Made by a program: the position numbers and the translations under genes | Assembly: GCF_042453785.1 (NCBI RefSeq) | Contig: NC_091669.1 | Span: 14,243,001-14,307,000 of the forward strand | Length of the DNA: 64,000 nucleotides | Source: Malus domestica | Taxonomy: Eukaryota; Streptophyta; Magnoliopsida; Rosales; Rosaceae | Direction of reading: 5' to 3' | Part shown: positions 46,255 through 57,023 of the stretch, piece after piece | Layout of the letters: each line of letters opens with the position of its first letter | Position numbering within the stretch: position 1 is the stretch's first letter | Notes under the pieces: model-generated | The model's input: the letters and a program-made list of their open reading frames with translations, nothing else | What the model was told of the DNA's origin: nothing | The model's database searches: none

Positions 46255-48959
46255 ATGGCAAATTCAAGCTTCCATGTCTCTTGTGTCTTTGTTTTTTGTA
46301 CATGCCTTGGCCTTCTCGTCACAGCACAAAGCCGCGGCCAATTTGTGTTTGAAAAACCTGTACCCGTTTTCTTCTTTGGGGATTCATTTTTTGATGCTGG
46401 AAATAATAACTACGTCAACACTACTTTTCGGGCAAATTACTGGCCATATGGTGAAACCTTCTTCAAGAACCCAACCGGAAGATTTTCTGATGGTCGACTA
46501 ATTTCAGATTTTATTGGTAAGATATAAACTTTACAATTTTGTGAATATTTTCGTATAGAAACGTGAAATATTGTTAGTATATGTAATCAATAGTTTAAGT
46601 ATATAAATCTATTTTGCTGTTACAGCTGAGTATGCAGAGTTGCCATTTATTCCACCGTATCTACAACCTGGAAATGATCAATTTACATATGGTGCAAACT
46701 TTGCATCTGCAGGAGCTGGTGCTTTGGTCGAAACAAGCCAAGGTTTGGTACGTATGTAACATCATTTTGCATATGAGTTCAATTGGGTTACTTCACTAAT
46801 TTGGTTTTTATAATTATAAGCATATACTATACAAGAAAAGTCACGCACGTTTATCAGAGATATACTATAATGTAAATTACTGGCATATACTATACTGTAA
46901 ATTAGGTCAACCATTGTTCACCACAATTTTTTTATACATTTGGGTTCCATGCACCTTGACCAGAGATATATAATATATATTTGGGGTGTGTGGAACCTTG
47001 ACCAGAGATATATAATATATATTTGGGGTGTGCTATCCACACACTCCTTTTTACTTCTCACACATTCTTGTTAATTTATGTCCGTTGATCTTCTTCAATT
47101 CATCCGATCCGACGGCCGAAAACTAAAAAGATGTGGGAGAAGTAAAAAGGGGTGTGTGAATATCACACCCCTATATATTTATATACCAACCAATGTAATA
47201 TAAGAAATGTAGTACATCATTATAAAACTGCTTATACTTGCTACCTACTCATGGCGGATAGGGATAAGTTCACCTCCTCATACAAACAAATCACTCTAAA
47301 GACTTGCCTATTATTAATCTGTTCAAATTAGGGATAAGTTCAAATTAATCTTACGAGCAGTAGTTGTTGACAAAGAAACACTTACGGCAACAACCCGTTG
47401 AATGCATGTAACTAGTCAACAACCAACAATAGCAAAGCCTTTTTCCATTAAGTATTGATTACAAGGTCTTCTGTTAGATCTAAATATTTTAAGTCTTTTC
47501 TTATAATCTCTTCCAAAGTCTTCTAAGGTCTTCCTCTACTCTTTCGGCCTTGAGCCTCTGTCCTGTAACCGCTTCTTCTAACTGGAGAGTCAGTAGGTCG
47601 TCGTTTCATATGTCCAAACCATCGTAACCGATTTCTCTCATATTTCCTTCAATTTCGATTACTCCTACTTTATCTCAGATATCCTCATTCCCAAAAAAAT
47701 GTAACTAGTCAACAACCAATTTAGTATAAAGAAATGTTGCCAAGAACACATTTGATTTGGGCTCAAAGCCTCAAACATTGTAACTAACTTCTTTAAATTT
47801 ACATATTTATCATCCTCCATTACTATAATCAAACACGTCCCTTAAGATTTTGACAAAAAAAAAAAAAAAAAAGTCCTTTAAGGTGCAACTAATTGATGTC
47901 TGAACCTTCCTCAGGTGATAGATCTTCATTCTCAACTTTCATATTTCAAGAGCGTTAGGAAGTCGTTGAACCGGACACTAGGGAATGAACAAACCAAGAC
48001 CCTGCTATCAAGAGCTGTTTACTTGTTTAGCGTCGGAGGCAACGATTACACTTTCCCTTTCGAGAAAAACTCCAGTGTGCTCGGACCCCACCCTCACGAG
48101 GAATTTGTTGGCCTTGTGATAGGAAATATCACTGCAGTGATCAAAGTAAATTCCTAGCTAGTACGTACTTGAAAAACAAGAGATTTTCCCACTGATATAT
48201 ATGCCAAGTTTTCAGTAATATTAATGTCGATGTGTCAGGAAATATATAGAGAAGGAGGAAGGAATTTTGGGTTTCTTGGTCTTGATCCTCTTGCTTGTTT
48301 ACCATATTCAAGAGCAGTTGTTGAGGGACAAAATGGTGGTGGCTGCTTTGACAAAATCACACCATACGTAAAACTACACAACAAATTACTTCCCAAACTC
48401 CTACAGAAGCTAGAGAGAGAATTCAAGGGATTCAGATTCTCACTTTCCCAAATCTATGAGTTTCTGACAGAAAGAATAAGTCACCCCTCTAAATATGGTA
48501 TGTACATTTCCTCGATTTTCTTATGAGTAACTTTCTCTTGCACTACTAGAAATTTCAACTTTACTGATTTTTTTTATGAGTAATTGCCACGCTAATATAT
48601 CTTTGTTGCTAGATTATGAATCTCGACCATACATTCTAGAGATGCTTTGATTACTTAATCTATGAGAAAGAACTAAGTGATGTTGTTTTTGTTTTGGGAT
48701 GCTATTGTTTGGCAAAGGTTTTGAGGAAGGGAAAGTGGCATGCTGTGGAAGTGGTCCGTATCGAGGAATTTATAGCTGTGGAGGCAAGAGAGGAACCAAA
48801 GAGTATGACCTGTGTAAGAACGTCAGTGAATATGTCTACTTTGATTCTGGTCATCCAACTGAAAGGGTCTTTCAACAGATTGCCGACCAATTCTGGAATG
48901 GAACTCCCAACTCTACCGTGTCTTACAATTTGAAAACACTATTTGAAACTAAGTATTAA
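46255..48959 (+). CDS. GDSL esterase/lipase 2 (GLIP1/GLIP5-like), five exons
   Basis: Exons 46255-46516, 46626-46747, 47915-48145, 48239-48497 and 48718-48959 (all GT/AG) give 371 residues. A signal peptide (about 1-26, ending VTAQS) is followed by block I FFFGDSFFDAGNNNY (Ser44), block II GANFASAGAG, block III SVGGNDY (Asn171) and block V DSGHPTE (Asp334, His337), so the catalytic set is intact. Exons 1-3 have the same lengths as in the gene at 40364, and all intron phases match: a tandem duplication. Intron 2 is 1167 bp because of a MITE and a LINE remnant. Only 35 bases after the stop codon a MITE begins, and a copia LTR starts at 49043, so the native 3' UTR is probably altered. Secreted esterase activity is inferred from the family. 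Confidence 0.93.
47025..47171. mobile_element. MULE-like MITE family M2, complete copy (147 bp)
   Basis: The ends GGGGTGTGCTATCCACACAC and GTGTGTGAATATCACACCCC are inverted repeats whose arms extend about 50 bp (ttttacttctc / gagaagtaaaa). The exact 9-bp duplication TATATATTT (47016-47024, 47172-47180) is typical of Mutator-like elements. It lies in intron 2 of GDSL gene 2. Confidence 0.9.
47403..47698 (-). pseudogene. LINE reverse-transcriptase tail remnant, antisense in intron
   Basis: Minus-strand frames contain NEDI, RWFGHMKRRPTDSPVRR (split over two frames), RKSRGRP and KTLEEIIRKDLKYLDLTEDL, a block order I know from the C-terminal part of plant non-LTR retrotransposon polymerases. Stops and a frameshift are present. 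It sits within intron 2 of the GDSL gene, antisense to it. Confidence 0.7.
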
Positions 48960-49042
48960 GTAAATCAAATATTCTAATTGGGTGTTAGAATATAAGGAAA
49001 ACTAATGAAAAATGCTTGAAAACTTTGAGTTTTAACAATAAG

Positions 49043-49276
49043 TGTTGAGTAAACCAAAGTCTGTCATCAGTCCCTTGATTTAAGGAGTCCATTTCCTTGA
49101 TTATTGTACAGTCATCTCAGATTGCTTTTCATCTACTTAGGAGTCTAACTCACGTAATAGCTTGTATAGGCCTTAATTTCAGGATCATGATTGATCCATG
49201 TATCTGTATAAGTCTCTCTTTGTACCATTACATTAAACTCAATTAATGAAAACAAGTTACATAGCAGGTTTTCACA
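49043..49276 (+). repeat. Copia 1 left LTR (234 bp)
   Basis: It is directly followed by the primer-binding site. TGTATCTGTATAAGTC at about 49198 resembles its TATA region. Confidence 0.93.
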
Positions 49277-49288
49277 TGGTATCAGAGC
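49277..49288 (+). other. Copia 1 primer-binding site
   Basis: TGGTATCAGAGC, complementary to the initiator-Met tRNA 3' end, as in most plant copia elements. Confidence 0.92.
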
Positions 49289-49371
49289 ACAGCCTCTTTG
49301 ATAACTTGATAACCTAAAACCCTTGGCGTTCAAACACACCAAGAAGTTATAGCATTCCGCTCCTCGTCGAC

Positions 49372-52300
49372 ATGGCAACCGACTCTTCCAGCAAACACAC
49401 CAAATACGAAGATCCCAGCGATCCTCTTTATCTTCATCACTCCGATCAGCCTGGAGCGATTCTCGTCACACATTCGTTGAATGATGAAAATTACTCCACT
49501 TGGAGCCGAGCCATGGCCATGGCCCTCAATGCCAAGAACAAGGAAGGATTCATCAATGGAACCATTAAAAAGCCTGAGTCGGCATCCACAATTGAATCCC
49601 AACAGTGGACTCGTTGCAATGACCTCATGAAATCCTGGCTGCTTAACTTTGTCTCGAAAGATATTAGAGCAAGTATCATCTACAACAATGTTGCAGCTGA
49701 TATTTGGAATGAGTTGAAGGAACGTTTCTCTCACACAAACAGTGTACATCTTTTCCACATCGAACAAGAGATACATGGAAGTGTTCAAGGAAATTTGACC
49801 ATTGGTGCATATTATACCAAACTAAAAAGCTTTTGGGATGAACGTGATGCCCTGTGTGCTCTCCCAACCTATGCATGTGGAGCTGCGAAAGAATTGATGT
49901 AGTTTCAGCAAAGTTAGAAAACCATGAAGTTTCTCATGGGTCTCAATGAATCCTACATTGCAGTTCGTGGGCAACTTTTACTTATGGATCCCCTCCCTGC
50001 TGTCAACAAAGCTTTCTCACTCATTATTCAAGATGAGAAGAAGAGAACAATTTCAACACATGCTCTTGGAAGGTCTTCAGTCACCGATGCCATAACTTTC
50101 GCCATGCGGGACAACATGCGAAACTCTGGTAGGAATTTTTCTCCTAGAAATCCCCATCTAAAATGTGATTGTTGTGATGCAACCGAACACACTTCAGATA
50201 CCTATCGTGCACATCTCAAGTGCGACTACTGTAATTGGAGAGGTCATATCATTGATCAATGCCGCAAACTAAAAAAGACAAAGGACAACAACGATAGGGG
50301 AGATTATCAAGATCGCAAGGGTTCCAACTCTAAGGCTAATCATGTTGACATCAAGCCAATGCCTCCAACAACATCTCATTCGTCCTACAGCCTCACTTCC
50401 GAGCAATATCATAACCTGCTTGCACTCCTTGATAAGAGCCAATCCAACTCCACAGCTAATCATGTCGGTACCACCTCTACTATGAATGATTTCTCAGGTA
50501 GAGTTTTTTGTGCTTCTGCTCTCAATAAGGAAAAGAACTGGATTTTTGATACCGGTGCCACATACCACATGGTCTGCTCACCAAGTTTAATGACAAGCGT
50601 TCCATTATACAATCGACAAGTGCACCTACCCAATCATGCACTTGCCGATGTCACACATATTGGCACAGTTCATCTCTCGAATGATCTCGTCCTTCACAAC
50701 GTGCTTTGTGTTCCATCATTTAAACTGAATTTAATTTCTGTCAGCAAAGCCACTAAATACCTCATCTTGCTTTCTCATCTTCACTGATAAAATGTGTCTA
50801 CTTCAAGGCCAACGATTGGGGAAGATGATTGGGACGGAAACTGAACGAGAAAGACCCTACTATCTTGATAATGTGACAAAAACCAGGTGTAATTCAACAT
50901 CAGTTGTTGCTCATTCTTCTTCTCAGCTTTGGCATCAACGCCTTGGCCATCTTTCCAACAAAACCTTACGGGCTATCTCTCCTTGCATTAAAAATTTGAA
51001 TTTTTGCAGCATTGATGATTGTTTAATCTGTCCATTAGCCAAACAAACACGTGCTCCTTACGAGTTATCTCTCATTGCATTAAAAATTTGAATTTTTGCA
51101 GCATTGAATTTTTTATGACACAATTTTTTTTTTCAAATAAGGGAATTCTATGTCAAACAAGTTGTGTCTCTACTCCCCAACAAAGCAGGGTAGCAGAACG
51201 CAAACACCACCACTTACTCAATGTTGCTAGAGCCTTACTTTTTCAATCTCATCTTCCCAAGAAATTTTGGGGTGATGCAATCCTCATTGCCACTTATCTC
51301 ATAAATAGGACTCCAACTCCTCTTCTTTATGGCAAATCACCCTATGAAATACTTTATCACAAACAACCAGCTTATGCACATTTGCGAGTGTTTGGTTGTT
51401 TATGTTTCCCTTCCACACACCACCATCGTCCTACCAAATTTGATGCAAGAGCCACACGTTTTCTTTTTCTTGGCTATCCATATGGCACAAGGGGATATCA
51501 AGTTTACAAACTTCAAACGGGTAAAATCTTTATTTCACGTAATGTTATTTTCCATGAAAATGCGTTTCCTTTTCCATCTTCCACTGCAGTTCACCTGTTG
51601 TGTTTCCTCATACTTAAGATACTGATTGTGATGACACCATCATTCATTCGTACAGTCCATTAGAGCAGGATTCAGTCGACCCATCATCTTCTTTGCCGGT
51701 AAGTCCTATTTCGGTTCCCTCTCATTCTATTCCCACATCACCACCCCGTCTTAAACGACCCACTCATGCACCTGGTTATCTTCAACAATATCATGTTGAC
51801 ATCAACCTTCCTTCTCGGTCCATCCCTTCATCTGACTCGGCGTTGACCAAAATGGCAGGTACTTCTTACCCTTTGTCTGATGTACTCACATATGATTGTT
51901 TATCTGCTCAACATCGTGCTTTCGCCACTTCCATTTTGGCTGCCATAGAACCTAGTTCATTCTCACAGGCCATATGCGACCCCCAATGATGTTTAGCCAT
52001 GGAACAAGAACTGGCAGCCCTTGCTGCGAATATGACATGGTCTCTTCAACTGTTGCCTTCTGGAAAGAAGTCGGTTGGATGTAAGCGGGTATACAAAATC
52101 AAATTTCAATCCAATGGATCCATTGAGCGATATAAAGCACACTTGGTTGCCAAAAGTTATAGCCAAATTGAGGGCTTAGATTATCGCAAAACTTTTGCTC
52201 TGGTTGCAAAACTGACTACAGTCTGCCTTCTCCTTGCCGTTGCCTCAGTCCAACAATGGCACCTCTACCAACTTGACATTAGCAACGTCTTTCTCCATGG

Positions 52301-53480
52301 TGATATTGAAGAAGATGTCTACATGTCCTTGTCTCCTGGTTTCAGACGAAAGGGGAGACACGAGTTTGTAAACTTCATAAATCTTTGTATGGGCTTAAGC
52401 AAGCCTCTCGTCAATGGTTTATCAAACTCTCTTGTGCTCATAGAAATGTCGGTTATCAACAATCCAAGGTAGACTATTCATTGTTCGTCCAAAACCATGA
52501 TGGTAAATTCACTGCCCTCCTTGTCTATGTTGATGATATTATCTTGGGAGGGAATAACATACAAGTAATTGAGGATACTAAGTCTTTTCTTATGAAGCAA
52601 TTCAAGTTGAAAGACCTTGGCCACTTAAAATATTTTTTGGGCATTGAAATTGCTCGCTCTAGCAAGGGGATCACTCTCTCACAGCGAAAATATGCCCTTG
52701 AAATACTTAAGGATGCAGGTTACCTTGGCGTAAAACCAGCCACCTCTCATATGGAGCAAAACTTATCACTCAAAACGAACGAAAGACAATGCATTACTGA
52801 TCATTCTTCTTATCGACGGCTTGTTGGGAGACTAATCTACCTGACCATCACGCGCCCTGATTTGGTCTAGGCTGTCCACATTCTTAGTCAATTTATGGAG
52901 AAGCCTCGAACTCCATATTTGGAGGTAGCCCACCTAGTCTTACGATAAGTTAAGCATACACTAGGGCAAGGTATTTTTCTCTTTGCAAGAAGTCTAATTC
53001 AACTGAATGCTTTTTGTGATGTGGATTGGGCCAGATGTTGTGACACATGTCATTCTACCATCGGATACTGTGTATTTCTTGGAGAATCTTTGATCTCCTG
53101 GAAAAGCAAGAAACAAAACACCGTGTCACATTCTAGTGCAGATGCGGAGTAGCATTCAATGGCGACAACTTGTTATGAAGTCACTTGGCTGAAATATGTT
53201 TTACAAGACTTGGGTATCAAACATAAACATCCAGTTAAGTTATATTGCGATAATCAAGTGGCACTTCACATCGCTTCGAATCCGGTCTTTCACGAAATAA
53301 CCAAACACATAGAAATTGACTGCAACCTTGTACGAGAAGGGGTTCAAAGTGGAATGATCAGGACATCTCACATTTCAACCATGAAGCAACCAGCCGACAT
53401 CTTCACAAAGCCACTGAGCTTACATCAGTTTACAACTTTGCTTTGCAAGTTAGGAATAATAAACATCCATTCTAACTTGG
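49372..53480 (+). pseudogene. Copia 1 gag-pol remains, interrupted and deleted
   Basis: Gag starts at 49372 (MATDSSSKHT) and is closed by two stops near 49900, then continues in the same frame from 49924 with zinc-knuckle sequence (CDYCNWRGHIIDQC). The protease block WIFDTGATYH lies at about 50541. After a frameshift near 50787, the pre-integrase block LWHQRLGHLS follows. The integrase core with its first two acidic residues is deleted around 51060-51120; the region resumes at VAERKH. RT is frameshifted near 52370 and keeps LVYVDDI (about 52523). Further stops near 52868 and 53150 break RNase H (YCDNQVALHIASNPVF). It cannot encode a working polyprotein. Confidence 0.93.
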
Positions 53481-53486
53481 GGGGAG

Positions 53487-53747
53487 TGTTGAGTAAACCA
53501 AAGTCTGTCTTCAGTCCCTTGAACCAAAGTCTGTCTTCAGTCCCTTTATTTAAAGAGTCCATTTCCTTGATTACTGTACAGTCATCTCAGATTGCTTTTC
53601 ATCTACTTAGTAGTCTAACTCACATAATAGCTTGTATAGGCCTTAATTTCAGGATCTTGATTGATCCATGTATCTATATAAGTCTCTCTTTGTACCAATT
53701 ATTTTTAACTCAATTAATGAAAACAAGTTACATAGCAGGTTTTCACA
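53487..53747 (+). repeat. Copia 1 right LTR (261 bp)
   Basis: It is longer than its partner because a 26-bp unit (aaccaaagtctgtcttcag...) is repeated in tandem at 53496-53521 and 53522-53547. Confidence 0.93.
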
Positions 53748-53900
53748 ATAAGGACAAAATAAATAGTAAAGTGAATAGTACAAGGATTAACTTTTTAGTG
53801 TAAAAATATGGTTTTTCGCTAAAATGAACAATACCGAGAGCTTTTCATTAAAGTTCCCTATAATATAATCATTTTTTAATTTTTTTTATATTTTATTTTA

Positions 53901-54454
53901 GGGTAAATCGCCAAAATGGTCATTGAGATTTGCATAACTCATCACTTTGGTCCCTGAGATTCCAAATCGATAAAAGTGGTCCCTGAGATTGTCCACCATC
54001 CATCATTTTGGTCATTCTGTTAAAAACTCCGTTAAGTGTCCCGGAGCTCTTGGCCGGAAGTTTGGGCAATTTTCAAAGCTTCGTAACTCAATCGTTTCTT
54101 AATCAAATTCGACCCATAATATATCAAAATGAAGATAGGAAAGTGTAGAATAAGATTATACCAAAACGGAGATATAGTATAGCTTCGAAATAGGTATAAT
54201 CTTATTCTACACTTTCCTATCTTCATTTTGATATATTATGGGTCGAATTTGGTTAAGAAACGATTGAGTTACGAAGCTTTAAAAATTGCCCAAACTTTTG
54301 GCCAAAGGCTTTGGGACACTTAACGGAGTTTTTAACGGAATAACCAAAATGATGGATGGTGGACAATCTCAAGAACCACTTTTATCGATTTGGAATCTCA
54401 GGGACCAAAGTGATGAGTTATGCAAATCTCAGGGACCATTTTGGCGATTTACCC
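53901..54454. mobile_element. 554-bp MULE-like foldback element
   Basis: Two 262-bp arms (53901-54162 and 54193-54454), alike at roughly 94% of positions by eye, are inverted around a 30-base loop. The ends are GGGTAAATCGCC / GGCGATTTACCC, as in MULEs. TTTTATTTTA flanks it on both sides (53891-53900, 54455-54464). No coding capacity; any transcript through it would form a long hairpin. Confidence 0.92.
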
Positions 54455-54464
54455 TTTTATTTTA

Positions 54465-54989
54465 TAGTTCAATTTTTACTTTTAGACCTGAGCCATGAAT
54501 TTTTGTCCACAATGTAATGAGAAATGTTGGCTCACATATAATGTAATCGCATCGGTGTTTACTGTTTAGTATTGTAACTTCGTAACTTTTTTGTATGTGA
54601 TGAGACATGCAATAATGTTATTTATGAGTTAAATATACTAAACCACACAAAAACCACCAAGCCTTTTAGTCCAACTAGTGATACTTTATGTGAAATAATT
54701 GCCAATTTTCCAAGCAAACAAAGAACCGTTTCTTCATCAAGGACTACCTTGAGTAGTCCATTCAGATGGCTTCAAAAATTGCCTCTTCTGCTAGTTATAA
54801 ACATTTTATAATTTTTGTTGGTGTTTGGTCACCTGCTACTTGGTTGTATCTGATGAATGTGCTAATGGAGGTTCTTATTTGATTAACAGGTTGTCTAGCT
54901 TCTTGGGTTCAAGTCCTTCATAGAAGTACTTAAATATAAAACAACCAACTTATAACACTTGCAACAGTAATTTTGTCCATGTTTAAGCT
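54465..54989. other. Intergenic stretch, nothing recognised
   Basis: AT-rich, without paired terminal repeats or coding frames. Confidence 0.5.
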
Positions 54990-55287
54990 CAAAATCAAGA
55001 TAAACATGATCCAAATGTCATCAAGTGTATCTTCTTTCCTTATCCTTCCACATAAAAGGCTACAAGTATTATTGAACAAACACTAATCGGGCATGGCTCT
55101 CAGAAAGAGCTATTTTGAATTTGTTGTTAGATTCTGTTGGTGTGTCTCCTCCATCAAATGATTAAACTCTTGAAACAGGCAACAAGTTTTCTTCCCTTAA
55201 ATCATAGGAATCATCTCCAAGAGGAGCATCAAATCTTCCTGCTTCTCCGTCTCAACCTTCAGTTTGGAAGGTCAACTAGAAATAGAC
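54990..55287 (+). pseudogene. Older copia remnant, left part
   Basis: Broken frames with HIKGYKYY-like and SPPSND / SSPRGASNLPASPSQP-like sequence fit the variable linker between integrase and RT of a copia element. The matching RT start lies on the other side of copia 2 (60232-60560). The assignment of this half rests mainly on that context. Confidence 0.4.
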
Positions 55288-55595
55288 TATTGAAACTGAT
55301 GGGTGGCCATCACTTTGTGTTAAAGTGTTATTCCTTAATTTTAGGGTTTATGTCTTCTAGGAGATTTCTTGTAAGTTGTATCTAGGGCTACCCTTTTTCT
55401 CTCTAGCTTCTAGGAGATTTCTTGTAAGTTGTATCTAGGGCTAGCCTTTTTCTCTCTAGCTACTACTTTGTAGCTGTTTGCATTTGTTTATTGGGTAGAT
55501 TTTTCCTTCCTTGCTTTGTCTCCTTTTTATGAGACTCTCCCTTGTAATTCTTTTTCATGAATGCATACACACTTTGTTGAACTTAAATCTCAACA
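55288..55595 (+). repeat. Copia 2 left LTR (308 bp)
   Basis: It contains two tandem 53-bp units (cttctaggagatttcttg...) at 55354-55406 and 55407-55459; the right LTR has one. Confidence 0.93.
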
Positions 55596-55607
55596 TGGTA
55601 TCAGAGC
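55596..55607 (+). other. Copia 2 primer-binding site
   Basis: TGGTATCAGAGC directly after the left LTR. Confidence 0.92.
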
Positions 55608-55699
55608 AAGAACCATAGGTCCTGCCTCTGTTGTTCAATCCATTCCATTAAAAAAATATTTCTTTCTTTCTTGGTGTCTTCTGCTCTTCGTTCACTGTC

Positions 55700-57000
55700 A
55701 TGGCAGAAGACCAGACTTAAAGCCGAAGGCAGCAAGCTCGTCAAACACTTTATCTTCTAGTGTGATTCATGGTGAAATCAATCCAAATCTGCGCATGTGC
55801 TCAATGTTATTAAACGAGTTTAATTACCTACCATGGTCTCGCACCATCTCTCTTGCCCTAGGTGGAAGATCGAAGCTAGGATATGCCAATGGAAGCATTA
55901 AAGCACCTGAACCATCCTCTACATTGTATGGTGCATGGCATGCAAACAATCAGCTTGTTATGTCCTGGATACTTAACTCTATGGAACCTAAGCTGTCTGA
56001 ACTCTTCAGTTACTTAGAATCCTCTCATGTTTTATGGGAATCTATCAAAAAGATGTATGGCAGCCAAAACAATGCTGCTCGTATATTTCAACTTAAGAAG
56101 GATCTCACTGGGCTAAGGCAAGGTGATCAATCCTTCGTGCAACACCTTGGGAGCATGAAGTCCATGTGGAACGAACTTGACATGTATCGTCCACATACAA
56201 TAGATTTCGCTGCACTCCTCAAAAGAGCTGATGAAGACAAAGTGTTTCAACTTCTGGCAAGTCTTGGAGCAGAATATGAAGACCTTCGAAGTCACTTGCT
56301 GATGACTGCAGATCTGCCCTCGTTTAATAGTGTTTGTCAAGCTGTCCAACTGGTGGAAACTCAAAGAAAAGTCATGCACATTGAATCCAAGTCCAACTCT
56401 GAGGCAAGGGTTTTCACCAGCAATCATAAACATACTGGTGAAAAAAAATTTACTGGAAAGAAGGCAGATTGGAAATGTACCTATTGCAACATGAAATGGC
56501 ACATAAGGGAAAAATGTTGGATCCTACATCCGGAGTTAAAGCCAAAGTTTGATAAGGAAGGAAGAATGATCAAAGAAGGCAAGGGAATTTTTCCAAAGGC
56601 TCTCAATTCAACTAGCTCGTTGACTGGTGGTTTACCAAACTTCACTGCAAATCCCATAGATTTGATAAATGAATTTGCAAGCTTTCTTCATAGGAGAGAA
56701 GGCACCACTGAGGAAGAGGAAGTGATCTTTAAAAATCCTACTACCATGCTTGGAAAATTTGCAGGCTTTTTGAATGAGACCACAACCCAAGACAATGTTT
56801 CAGGTATTATCTCTGCCCTTTCCACCGCTCTCAATGAAATTATGCATGATTGTTGGTTCATAGACTCAGGTGCCACATATCATATAACAAATAAGTCATC
56901 TTGCTTAGATAAGTTTCAAAATATGCCTGAGTCTTCACTTGTGTCTGTAGCAAATGGGAAAGTAGAACCTATTATGGGAAAAGGTAAACTAAACTGTTAA
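55700..57000 (+). pseudogene. Copia 2 gag and protease remains
   Basis: The expected start ATGGCAGAAGACCAG at 55700 is out of frame with the long gag frame and hits a stop within seven codons, implying a 1-base deletion near the start. The main frame encodes a typical gag (EFNYLPWSRTISLAL, WHANNQLVMSWI), a CX2CX4HX4C zinc knuckle (CTYCNMKWHIREKC, near 56477) and the protease block CWFIDSGATYHIT (near 56855). It ends in a stop at 57000, where a second frameshift separates it from pol. Confidence 0.9.
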
Positions 57001-57023
57001 GTGATGAGATTGAGTCAACAGCT

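Larger units (their letters stand above)
49043..53747 (+). mobile_element. Ty1/copia retrotransposon 1 (defective, 4.7 kb)
   Basis: Left LTR 49043-49276 and right LTR 53487-53747 start TGTTGAG and end TTCACA. The exact duplication ATAAG flanks the element (49038-49042, 53748-53752). The primer site TGGTATCAGAGC is at 49277-49288, and a purine tract (GGGGGGAG) lies just before the right LTR. The coding order gag, protease, integrase, RT, RNase H shows Ty1/copia type. The LTRs differ at about a dozen sites plus a 26-bp duplication in the right one, so it is not very recent. Confidence 0.95.
48995..53859. mobile_element. hAT-like MITE family M1, copy C, split by copia element 1
   Basis: The left part 48995-49042 (AGGAAAACTAATGAAAAA...ttttaacaataag) and right part 53748-53859 (ataaggacaaaat...CTTTTCATTAAAGTTCCCT) together equal family M1 in reverse orientation. 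The flanks AGAATATA (48987-48994) and ATAATATA (53860-53867) agree at 7 of 8 positions. The copia element inserted at ATAAG inside it. Confidence 0.9.

Noticed and set aside
49372..49788. Long minus-strand ORF opposite the copia gag
   Set aside because: It is a shadow of the gag reading frame on the plus strand.
54032..54498. ORFs on both strands
   Set aside because: They run through the arms of the foldback element and mirror each other.
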